The notes under the pieces: generated by a model
What the model was told of the DNA's origin: nothing
What the model saw: the letters and a program-made list of their open reading frames with translations, nothing else
Database searches by the model: none
Source: DASYZQ01 sp035946175
Lineage (GTDB): Bacteria > Patescibacteriota > Saccharimonadia > Saccharimonadales > UBA4665
Direction of reading: 5' to 3'
DNA length: 39,068 bases
Assembly: GCA_035946175.1 (NCBI GenBank)
Contig: DASYZQ010000007.1
Span: forward strand, 1 to 39,068
Translations under genes and position numbers: made by a program
In this document: in pieces, positions 15,529 to 23,109 of the stretch
Layout of the letters: every line of letters begins with the position of its first letter
Position numbering within the stretch: position 1 is the first letter of the stretch

Positions 15529-15566
15529 ATGCAGTATGGTAGCATACGATACTGTAGAGCCATACT

Positions 15567-15600
15567 ACGAGAACAGGCTCCAAGGTGAGCCTGTTCTCGT
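15567..15600 (-). other. 14-bp perfect hairpin after pilA
   Basis: 15567-15580 pairs perfectly with 15587-15600 around a 6-nt loop. It begins 27 nt after the pilA stop and precedes pilD. There is no T-run on the minus strand. It probably protects the pilA mRNA end or only partly stops transcription. Confidence 0.6.
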
Positions 15601-15627
15601 AACTTACCTACAGATACTGTGAGCGCT

Positions 15628-16161
15628 CTACGATTGCTGGCACTGAACAGCATAACTATTAGCGGCTGTTTCTATCTCATACAACACGGCTACAGATTCT
15701 GCCGAACCAGCAATCGCTTGAGGGATACCTGCCCCTGACGTGCCACAGTTATCACCTAAAACAATTTCCGCATAGTCTGTTCCTGCACCATTTGGTAATG
15801 TCACCGGATTGGTGGGGGAGACATTTAAGTAGACACTCCCCTTTGCCCCTGCATTAGTTGCACAGTTTACATTATAGTAACCGACCTTGCTGTCGGAACT
15901 AGCAGAACCAGTGGGGCCAGTAAAGCTAATAGTGGTTGTCCCACTACAGCTTGTCGGCAAAGCACCGCTATTATTATTTTCGAATTCAGTAACGCCACCT
16001 ATCAAGGAACTTATATCATTCTTTCTAGTAGTGTTTCTAGCACTACGCTGAAGAGCTGGTACTGCAAGAAAAACAATCAAAAGTATTAATCCAGCAATCG
16101 CTAGGACAATTAACACCTCAATAATCGTGAAGCCTCGGTTATTTTTCTGTTTCAACGACAT
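15628..16161 (-). CDS. pilA: Major type IV pilin
   Basis: A 10-residue basic leader ending in RG precedes FTIIEVLIVLAIAGLILLIV, with cleavage after Gly10 and Glu5 in the mature protein. The globular domain is short and rich in Ser, Thr, Gly and Asn, with four Cys (two possible disulfides). The 167-residue mature length is normal for a major pilin. It has its own promoter and a strong AAAGGGGG ribosome site, and a stable hairpin follows, all fitting high expression. It could in principle be one of several pilins in the genome. Confidence 0.85.
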   Translation of the reverse strand: MSLKQKNNRGFTIIEVLIVLAIAGLILLIVFLAVPALQRSARNTTRKNDISSLIGGVTEFENNNSGALPTSCSGTTTISFTGPTGSASSDSKVGYYNVNCATNAGAKGSVYLNVSPTNPVTLPNGAGTDYAEIVLGDNCGTSGAGIPQAIAGSAESVAVLYEIETAANSYAVQCQQS

Positions 16162-16208
16162 GGTGCAAATGCCCCCTTTACATGGTTAGTTAACTGCTTA
16201 TGCTTGAG

Positions 16209-16238
16209 ATAATACATGACTTTGGCTGCAGCGTGCAA
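16209..16238 (-). promoter_or_regulatory. pilA promoter
   Basis: TTGCAC (16233-16238), an 18-bp spacer and TATTAT (16209-16214) in the 99-nt gap between pilC and pilA. The leader is about 40 nt and carries AAAGGGGG at 16172-16179. Confidence 0.6.
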
Positions 16239-16260
16239 GTCTTTTTTACAGCACACCTCA

Positions 16261-17481
16261 TTAATAATTCACGAATGATTGGTTGGCCAGGCCATAGATA
16301 GGGATAAGGATGGAGGCGACAATCGTAAAAGCCATAATCCCTAGTATGACCATCAGGACTGGCTCAATAATCGTAGATATGGTCTTGACTTCATTATCCA
16401 CCTCTTTCTCGTAATAGTCAGCTGTTTTACTGAGCATTTGCTCCAGAGAGCCCGACTGTTCACCGATTCGAATCATGTTCGGCACCAAATCGATGAAGTT
16501 TGGATCACCTTGCAGCGAATCGGATAGCTGCTTACCAACCTTTACCTTATCAATAGCTCGCTTAATTGAGCCCTGGATATGCACATTGTTAACGGCATCA
16601 GCGGTAATTTCCAACATCTGGATGATGGGCACACCACTGGCAACAAGTGTCGTCCCAGTCCGCGCAAAGCGGGCCATATACATTTTCATGAATAGTCGAC
16701 CGAAGGGTGGTATGCGAATTTTGAGCATGTCAAGGAAATGCCGCCCACCCAATGTCCTAATCCAACGGTTGCCAAAAAACGCCAAGAGTACCACGACAAT
16801 AAGCACAATCCACCAGAAATGAGTCACAAAGTGAGAAACACTGAGCAATATTCGGGTAATGAGCGGTAAATGAGCGCCTGGTAAGCTTGTATAGATAAGC
16901 TGCACTTGCGGTAAAACCTTAACGATCATGAAGCCAACCACCGTAAACATGACGAATAGCACAATGATCGGATAAATGAGCGCTCCACGGACTTTACTGA
17001 GCAAGTCCGCATCTTTTTCCTGTTGGGCTGCTAAACGTTCCAATGCCTTATCTAATGTGCCAGAGGCTTCACCGGCCGCAACAAGACTTACATAAAGACG
17101 ATTGAATACTTCGGGGTGCTTTTCCATGGCTGCCGCCAGGGAAGAACCGGCCTCCACGTCAGCGATGACACGTGTAATGACTACCTTGAGTGGCTTACTC
17201 GTAGTCTGTTGCGATACGGTACGCAGACTCTGCAATAACGGCAGACCAGCATTCAAAAGCGTCGACAGCTGTCGTGAAAAAAGTACCTTGTCCTTACTTT
17301 TCACATGCTTCAGTACTTTGCCCAGCCCTATGGTCCTATCGCCAGCTAGCGTTATCTCAATAGGTACCAGGCCTTGCTTATGAATCAATCTGGCCGCAGC
17401 CTGCTCACTATCAGCCTGGACCTCAGCCTTGATGTACTGTCCGGTGCCCGAGTCACGAGCCGTATACTTAAATGAAAGCAT
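16261..17481 (-). CDS. pilC: Pilus platform protein PilC
   Basis: Inner-membrane platform on which PilB and PilT act. Two T2SF domains are visible: FSRQLSTLLNAGLPLLQSL in the first and MARFARTGTTLVASGVPII in the second. Each is followed by membrane helices, plus a C-terminal helix near LMVILGIMAFTIVASILIP. The 406-aa length is exactly typical. It lies 11 nt after pilT. Confidence 0.93.
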   Translation of the reverse strand: MLSFKYTARDSGTGQYIKAEVQADSEQAAARLIHKQGLVPIEITLAGDRTIGLGKVLKHVKSKDKVLFSRQLSTLLNAGLPLLQSLRTVSQQTTSKPLKVVITRVIADVEAGSSLAAAMEKHPEVFNRLYVSLVAAGEASGTLDKALERLAAQQEKDADLLSKVRGALIYPIIVLFVMFTVVGFMIVKVLPQVQLIYTSLPGAHLPLITRILLSVSHFVTHFWWIVLIVVVLLAFFGNRWIRTLGGRHFLDMLKIRIPPFGRLFMKMYMARFARTGTTLVASGVPIIQMLEITADAVNNVHIQGSIKRAIDKVKVGKQLSDSLQGDPNFIDLVPNMIRIGEQSGSLEQMLSKTADYYEKEVDNEVKTISTIIEPVLMVILGIMAFTIVASILIPIYGLANQSFVNY

Positions 17482-17492
17482 CTGTCTGCCTA

Positions 17493-18560
17493 TTACTCCC
17501 GCATTAGCCGATCCAGTTCTTCAACATCGACTGCGTAGTTACGTGCCTCATCGTAGCTGATTGTACCGGCGTGTATCAGACCTACCAACGTTTTGTCCAT
17601 TGACTGCATACCGTACTCAGCACCGGTTTGAATGACTGCTTCTAGTTGATGGGTCTTACCTTCACGGATAATGTTCCGGACAGCCGGGGTAGCGATGAGA
17701 ATCTCGGCGGCGGCAATCCGTCCACTGCCGATTGCCGGTATAAGACGTTGAGAACAAATGGCCATGAGGATATTACTCAGCTGAGAACGAATCTGCGGTT
17801 GCTGGTGCGGCGGAAAGACGTCGATCATACGATCAATGCTCTGCGCCGCCGAGTTGGTGTGCAGGGTTGCAAATACCAAGTGCCCTGTCTCGGCAATGGT
17901 AATTGCTGAAGCGATCGTCTCCAAATCACGCATCTCGCCGATCAATACCACATCAGGATCCTCGCGGAGTGCTGATCGTAGGGCTGCCGAGAATGAGTAG
18001 GTATCATAGTGCACCTCTCGCTGAACAATAACCGACTTTTTAGATTTATGGGTAAACTCTATCGGGTCTTCAATGGTGATGATATGTTGGGATCGCTCCA
18101 AGTTGATCTTATGGATCATTGCCGCCAGTGTAGTTGACTTCCCTGAACCGGTCGGGCCCGTCACCAGTACCAAACCACGCGGATAGCTGGCAAACTTATT
18201 AACAACCGCCGGCAAACCGAGCTGCTCGATAGTCAGGATTTCATTAGGGATCATACGAAGAGCTGCCGCCAAATTACCTCGCTCATGAAAAGCATTGACC
18301 CGAAATCGTCCCAAATCACCGAAAGCAAAGCTGAAATCAAATTCTTTATCTTTTAGCAATATCTGCTTCTGATCTTCGTCGAGAATAGCGAATACTAGGG
18401 TTTCAACGGCTTCATCATTCAACACTTCAGCTGCCGGAACCGCCACGAGTTTTCCGTCAACTCTAAGCATGGGTGGCAAACCGACCTGCAGATGTAGGTC
18501 GGAAGCTTTTTTCTTGATGACTTCTTCGAGCAGTACTTCAATTCGTGGTGTGCCCTGCAT
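17493..18560 (-). CDS. pilT: Pilus retraction ATPase PilT
   Basis: Cytoplasmic hexameric ATPase that depolymerises the pilus and so powers twitching. Walker A is GPTGSGKST (about 135-143), the Asp/Glu box and Walker B include DPDVVLIGEMRD, a His box is HLVFATLHTNSA, and VRNIIREGK matches the PilT-specific AIRNLIRE motif. 355 aa is typical. A GGGGGGG ribosome site precedes the ATG by about 10 nt. Presence of PilT next to PilB implies a retractable pilus. Confidence 0.93.
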   Translation of the reverse strand: MQGTPRIEVLLEEVIKKKASDLHLQVGLPPMLRVDGKLVAVPAAEVLNDEAVETLVFAILDEDQKQILLKDKEFDFSFAFGDLGRFRVNAFHERGNLAAALRMIPNEILTIEQLGLPAVVNKFASYPRGLVLVTGPTGSGKSTTLAAMIHKINLERSQHIITIEDPIEFTHKSKKSVIVQREVHYDTYSFSAALRSALREDPDVVLIGEMRDLETIASAITIAETGHLVFATLHTNSAAQSIDRMIDVFPPHQQPQIRSQLSNILMAICSQRLIPAIGSGRIAAAEILIATPAVRNIIREGKTHQLEAVIQTGAEYGMQSMDKTLVGLIHAGTISYDEARNYAVDVEELDRLMRE

Positions 18561-18577
18561 TATTTTTTTGCCCCCCC

Positions 18578-20368
18578 TTAAGCGCTGTCGGCGCTCGCAA
18601 CCCGATTTACCTCAGAAAGCGTTGTCAGACCAGCAAGTGCTTTCAAATAGCCGTCTTCCCGCATCATTACCATCCCTTGCCGCTGCGCCTCCTTTTGGAT
18701 CTCAGACGAGGTTGCTCGCTTTAATATAAGATCCTGGATTTTTTCGCTGATACCAAAGACCTCATAAATACCCATTCGGCCTTTGTAACCACCCGGTGTA
18801 TCGGGGCTATCCTTGCCCTTGCACAAAGTATAAGCGTTTTGTGTGGCCAGTGGCAAGCGCTCATACCCGAGATCCTCGCAAACCTTCGGGGCATCAGTCT
18901 GCGTCTTGGGGAGCAAGTGACCGACCGTAGCCTTGATCATTTCGGTTTCTACCTTATCCGACTGATACGTCTCTTGATGTACGGTGCCGACTTTCCGAAG
19001 CAATCGCTGCCCAATAACCGTCCGGACTGTTGAGGCGATCAAAAACGGTTCAATATTCATATCCAGCAGCCGCGGCAATATGCCAGCAGCAGAGTTAGTA
19101 TGCAGAGTGCTGAATACTAGGTGCCCAGTTAAAGCAGCCTGCACTGCCAGCTCAGCAGTCTCTTGATCCCGGATTTCACCGACCATAATGACATCGGGAT
19201 CTTGCCGGAGGATAGACCGAAGTCCATTAGCGAAAGTCAGACCCACGTCGGGATTGACCTGGATCTGGTTAATACCATCCATCTTGTACTCGACCGGATC
19301 TTCCAGGGTCACAATATTGATAGCGTCGGTCTTAACCTCTTGTAATAGCGCATAGAGTGACGTGGTCTTACCCGAACCAGTGGGGCCAGAAGTAAGGATC
19401 ATGCCGCTAGTACCTTTGATCCCTTCACGGATGGTTCTCAGGGCCCGGCCGACATAGCCCATGTCTTCCAGCCGCAGACTGGTTGTACCTTTATCCAAAA
19501 GGCGGATTACCACCTGCTCTCCCCAAACCACCGGAGATATGGCAATACGCAGGTCAATGTTGCGACCGGCCGCACGGGTCGTGAACTCGCCATCCTGAGG
19601 GATTCGGTGCTCATCAATCTTTAGGTTAGCTAGGATCTTTATACGAGAGATGAGCGGTGGTTCAGTGCTCTTGGGTAGCCGTAATATCTCCCTCAAGATG
19701 CCATCGATCCGGCAGCGAATCTTTAGTGCATTCGGCAGCGGTTCGATATGGATATCACTGGCACCGTTTTTGGCAGCAAACTCCAGAATGGTTGACAGGG
19801 CCTTACTGACCGGGGAATCCTGTACAAGGGTATTGATCTTATTTCTCTCCGGTATTGCATTGACATGTACGGCATCGGTTGCCCCGCCCATGGTGCTGAT
19901 TTCACCGGCAACTTCCTGTGAGATATTAGCCTGATACTGCCGCAGTACCTGCCTAATACCGGACTCACTAGCGGCATAAACTTTAAGAGGCCGGCCGATT
20001 TTGTTGCTCAAAAAATCGACCGCTTGCACATTGTCAGCATCAAGCATAGCGACAACAAGACGGCTTTGCATTTCGCCAAGGGGTACGGCCATATAGCGGC
20101 TCGCGACATCTTCGGGCAGCAAATCGAGTACCGATGGCTCCACCCGAACGGTACTTAGATTAACGTAAGGCACCTTGGTGACATTGGCAACAGTCTTGGT
20201 AAGAATCTCATCAGACACCCGTCCACTACCCACCAGAGTGGTCAAAAATGGGCTATGTTGCTTTACTGCTTGGGCTTTGAGTTCCTCCAATTGCTGCGAG
20301 CTTAAAGCCCCGTTTTTAACCAGACCCTCTTCCACCTGCTTCTGTGTAGCAGCAGATAAAATGCTCAT
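18578..20368 (-). CDS. pilB: Pilus extension ATPase PilB
   Basis: Polymerises pilin into the pilus. An N-terminal GspE/MshEN domain (LPEDVASRYMAVPL) precedes the ATPase with Walker A GPTGSGKTT and Walker B DPDVIMVGEIRDQ, and TLHTNSAAG as the His box. The region that normally holds the tetracysteine zinc site before GYKGRMGIYEV has only two isolated Cys, so the zinc knuckle seems lost. 596 aa. GAGG lies 7 nt before the ATG. Confidence 0.92.
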   Translation of the reverse strand: MSILSAATQKQVEEGLVKNGALSSQQLEELKAQAVKQHSPFLTTLVGSGRVSDEILTKTVANVTKVPYVNLSTVRVEPSVLDLLPEDVASRYMAVPLGEMQSRLVVAMLDADNVQAVDFLSNKIGRPLKVYAASESGIRQVLRQYQANISQEVAGEISTMGGATDAVHVNAIPERNKINTLVQDSPVSKALSTILEFAAKNGASDIHIEPLPNALKIRCRIDGILREILRLPKSTEPPLISRIKILANLKIDEHRIPQDGEFTTRAAGRNIDLRIAISPVVWGEQVVIRLLDKGTTSLRLEDMGYVGRALRTIREGIKGTSGMILTSGPTGSGKTTSLYALLQEVKTDAINIVTLEDPVEYKMDGINQIQVNPDVGLTFANGLRSILRQDPDVIMVGEIRDQETAELAVQAALTGHLVFSTLHTNSAAGILPRLLDMNIEPFLIASTVRTVIGQRLLRKVGTVHQETYQSDKVETEMIKATVGHLLPKTQTDAPKVCEDLGYERLPLATQNAYTLCKGKDSPDTPGGYKGRMGIYEVFGISEKIQDLILKRATSSEIQKEAQRQGMVMMREDGYLKALAGLTTLSEVNRVASADSA

Positions 20369-20404
20369 AATGCGCCTCTTGGGGAAACCCTTATATTGCT
20401 GCCT

Positions 20405-20659
20405 CTATGGCGAGCTTGAGCCATTAAATGGATTGCTGTTCTTGGCATTGCCGACCTGAATAAACTGTGTGGGGTCAAGTGCGGTGCTATTGAAATAGGT
20501 ACTGTCAGGCGATGGAAAGGTTGGTGAGATAGTCTGCACCACATCGACCTGTTGCTGGCGACCACCCGACGACGCAAAAAGGTACCGCGACAAGAAAAGT
20601 GATATCACTGCACTAATAAAGACGACTACAACGATTAAAGAAATGTCTTTCTGCTTCAC
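20405..20659 (-). CDS. Small anchored protein between pilO and pilB, 84 aa
   Basis: A short basic start, one membrane helix (ISLIVVVVFISAVISLFL) and a Ser/Pro/Gln-rich extracytoplasmic tail with FIQVGN and NPFNGSS. The start is a GTG overlapping the pilO stop by 4 nt, preceded by AAGGAG with an 8-nt gap. This is the slot PilP occupies in diderm pilus operons, but no PilP fold or lipobox is visible. It may be a reduced partner of PilN/PilO (inference). Confidence 0.65.
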   Translation of the reverse strand: MKQKDISLIVVVVFISAVISLFLSRYLFASSGGRQQQVDVVQTISPTFPSPDSTYFNSTALDPTQFIQVGNAKNSNPFNGSSSP

Positions 20660-21330
20660 TGCACCGTCTCCTTGGTTATATTGAGCAACTTCTGGGGCTG
20701 ATAAAACGTTTGGGCACTCACCGCAGCCGTCATGCTAGCTTGGTTGCCCGAGAGCTGTATGTTTTGGATCTGCATCGGCCGGATCGATTGCTGCAGTATG
20801 TTAATGAGATTTTGAATCCCCTGATATGAACCCTGTACCGAGAATTGAAACGGCATAGCTTGCGGCGTGGGGCTTGAGCTGCTCTGATTAGTCTGGGCTT
20901 GTACTTCCTGATCGGTCCCGCTGATGTTCTGAATGGACAGACCCTGGCCCTTGATAATGCTCTCGATGGTGGTAACAAGTGCTGGAAAATCATAAGTACT
21001 CGGCAAGGCATCGAGGACAATCTTGGCATTATTGCCATCTTGAGGGCCAGCACCGTTCGGGTTGCCACCGAGCATGTTTTGTGGAGTAGTAGTAAACGCC
21101 TGATAGGCATCAACTAGATTGGTCCGAGCATTGAGATCAGCTTCTACGTTCGACTTGGCCCGCTGCTCTTGGGAGATTACCCGATTTTGGTAGCCAATTT
21201 GACCGACCAACGTTTTCGCAGCAATTGCGCTGAAAACGACCAAGAAGGCAGCTACAGCCGTCATGGTTACTATCTTACGATTAGCCTGCGTAATCAGCGA
21301 TCGTTTGGTAAATGAATTCGTCCGTGCCAT
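20656..21330 (-). CDS. pilO: Alignment-complex protein PilO
   Basis: One N-terminal membrane helix (VTMTAVAAFLVVFSAIAAK), a coiled coil (QRAKSNVEADLNARTNLVDAY) and a ferredoxin-like periplasmic domain containing FSVQGSYQGIQNLINIL, the region typical of PilO. It pairs with PilN to link the motor to the envelope. I place the start at the ATG at 21330: AGGGGG at 21339-21344 is 8 nt upstream, whereas the GTG at 21339 overlaps that ribosome site. Confidence 0.8.
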   Translation of the reverse strand: MARTNSFTKRSLITQANRKIVTMTAVAAFLVVFSAIAAKTLVGQIGYQNRVISQEQRAKSNVEADLNARTNLVDAYQAFTTTPQNMLGGNPNGAGPQDGNNAKIVLDALPSTYDFPALVTTIESIIKGQGLSIQNISGTDQEVQAQTNQSSSSPTPQAMPFQFSVQGSYQGIQNLINILQQSIRPMQIQNIQLSGNQASMTAAVSAQTFYQPQKLLNITKETVQ

Positions 21331-21342
21331 ATTGTCCACCCC

Positions 21343-22014
21343 CTATGAAGATGATTGTACGAAAAGTACTCCCGGTTGCGCTACTTGCGAGCGCGTATTA
21401 ATAACTCCTGGGACACTGAGTGTTACGCTGTTCGTCTGAGCAAAGATTGCCGGATCAAAATTGGCAGTAATAGTATAGGTCGTGCCAGCATTACTGCTAT
21501 CGCTGAAGTTCGACAGTACTACGTTAGAGAAAGCCGGTTTACCAGCAGACTGGCTTTGGGTGCTGTAAGCGGTAAACTTCAGTGTATCGGTAAACTGATT
21601 GACCGTGGCCAAGCTATCAGCTGAACCAGTAATGTTGATAGTATTCTTGATATAGTCAACTTTTAGTTGCCCGACGGTCGCCTTAGTTGGGGTAAGCTCG
21701 GTCAAATATGTCACTAACCGTGATACTGCTGGTTTAGCGTCGTGTAGGGCCGGCAGTGCGGACAGTTGGCCCTGGACGGTCAAAATCCGACTGAGATCAG
21801 CAGTATTTTGTAATTTTGTGGTACCAGTTTTGACGCTATTTCTGAGATTATTAAGCTGCGTCTTTTGGGCTATATCTACTATGGAGATAAGAATAACCAG
21901 TACGGCAACTGAGAAGATAATCAGAAATGTGGACACCACAATAACCAGATGCTCCTGGTGCTTGGCGCGTACATACTGCAGCTTTATATCTGGTAGTAAG
22001 TTAAACTGGATCAT
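21343..22014 (-). CDS. pilN: Alignment-complex protein PilN
   Basis: Begins IQFNLLPDIKLQ, the cytoplasmic INLLP motif that inserts into PilM. Next come a membrane helix (LVIVVSTFLIIFSVAVLVIL), a coiled coil and a ferredoxin-like domain (NTINITGSADSLATVNQFTD). The ATG overlaps the pilM stop by 4 nt. 223 aa is usual. Confidence 0.85.
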   Translation of the reverse strand: MIQFNLLPDIKLQYVRAKHQEHLVIVVSTFLIIFSVAVLVILISIVDIAQKTQLNNLRNSVKTGTTKLQNTADLSRILTVQGQLSALPALHDAKPAVSRLVTYLTELTPTKATVGQLKVDYIKNTINITGSADSLATVNQFTDTLKFTAYSTQSQSAGKPAFSNVVLSNFSDSSNAGTTYTITANFDPAIFAQTNSVTLSVPGVINTRSQVAQPGVLFVQSSS

Positions 22015-23051
22015 TCCGCTCGCTCCGCCAGGCCGGTCGCGACCCCGAATTGATTTGATACGTTGAGCAGTTCATTTTGGCGTTCCGGCGCAAAGGCTAC
22101 GTTACGCCAGGCATTGCCGATTTCAACTTCAACACCAAATTTATTGGCAATATAAAGTGGGAATTCCGGCAGAGCCGAAGCCCCACCAGTGACAATGATA
22201 CGACCCACCTTCTGATCGGTATAGCGGGTCTGAAAAAACTTTATCGACTTGTCTATTTCGGTCGTCAGCACATCGACAATACTAATGATTGCATCGTAAA
22301 TACGCCCCTCAAGCTTGTCACGACTTAGGCCAAACTTGAAAACGAACTGGCGGGCCTGCTTGTCCTCAATGTTGAGATTTTGAGCAGCCGCCCGGACAAT
22401 TGACTCGACACCAGTTGGAATCGAGCGGGTCAGCCGAGGCGCACCGCCCATAGTAACCACTAAGTCAGTGGTAGTACTGCCAATGTCCAAAACCATCTGG
22501 GTTGTGGTAACATCAGGGGCAATCAAAGCGCGGGCTAATGCCAGGTTGTCGGGTTCAAAGGCAATGACCTCTAGACCGATGGCTTCAAGCAGATCAAGAC
22601 GGTTTTCAACAAAGGTATTTTCAACGCTAGAAAGCAGGATCTCTACCTTGGTTTTGTCTTTGGGCGAGTCACCAATGACGGCCCAATCAATCTTCGACTT
22701 ATCCGGAGGTGTTGGGATCAATGAATCGGCCTGATAACGGATTGCTTTTGCGAGCTCGTCAGTTGGCAACCGGTCAAAATCAATGACAGCCGTGAATACT
22801 TTTTGTGACGGTATACCAACCGCAACATTGCGTGAACTCGGCCGAGCTTGCGCCACCAACTCTTTTATAACCTGGGCGAGTTTTTGCTCATCTGTCTTGG
22901 AGTCGCTCAAAACGATCTTACTGTCAATGGGTACATAGGCATACTTGATCAGTGTCTTGGTGGCACCATTACCGTGCAATTCCACCAAACGCACTGCCGT
23001 CGTGCCGATATCCAGCCCAAAAAATGCCGATACGCCGCTTAGTAGACTCAT
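22011..23051 (-). CDS. pilM: Actin-like pilus protein PilM
   Basis: Cytoplasmic, actin-like ATPase-fold protein that binds the PilN tail and connects to PilB. FFGLDIGTTAVRLVEL is the phosphate-1 motif, MVLDIGSTTTDLVV the second, and RIIVTGGASALPEFPLYI the adenosine motif. 346 aa is typical. An extended -10 (TGG TATAAT) ends 9 nt before its ATG, so it may head its own transcript with a very short leader in addition to readthrough. Confidence 0.9.
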   Translation of the reverse strand: MSLLSGVSAFFGLDIGTTAVRLVELHGNGATKTLIKYAYVPIDSKIVLSDSKTDEQKLAQVIKELVAQARPSSRNVAVGIPSQKVFTAVIDFDRLPTDELAKAIRYQADSLIPTPPDKSKIDWAVIGDSPKDKTKVEILLSSVENTFVENRLDLLEAIGLEVIAFEPDNLALARALIAPDVTTTQMVLDIGSTTTDLVVTMGGAPRLTRSIPTGVESIVRAAAQNLNIEDKQARQFVFKFGLSRDKLEGRIYDAIISIVDVLTTEIDKSIKFFQTRYTDQKVGRIIVTGGASALPEFPLYIANKFGVEVEIGNAWRNVAFAPERQNELLNVSNQFGVATGLAERAE

Positions 23052-23060
23052 CTTGGCCTG

Positions 23061-23069
23061 ATTATACCA
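23061..23069 (-). promoter_or_regulatory. Extended -10 promoter before pilM
   Basis: TGG plus a perfect TATAAT, 9 nt before the ATG at 23051; the predicted leader is about 2-3 nt. No good -35. Confidence 0.55.
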
Positions 23070-23109
23070 TAAGCACCATGGCTCAAACCAACGTGATGAG
23101 ACTTACGAT

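Noticed and set aside
20656..21339. pilO start at GTG 21339
   Set aside because: The GTG touches the AGGGGG ribosome site; the ATG at 21330 has correct spacing.
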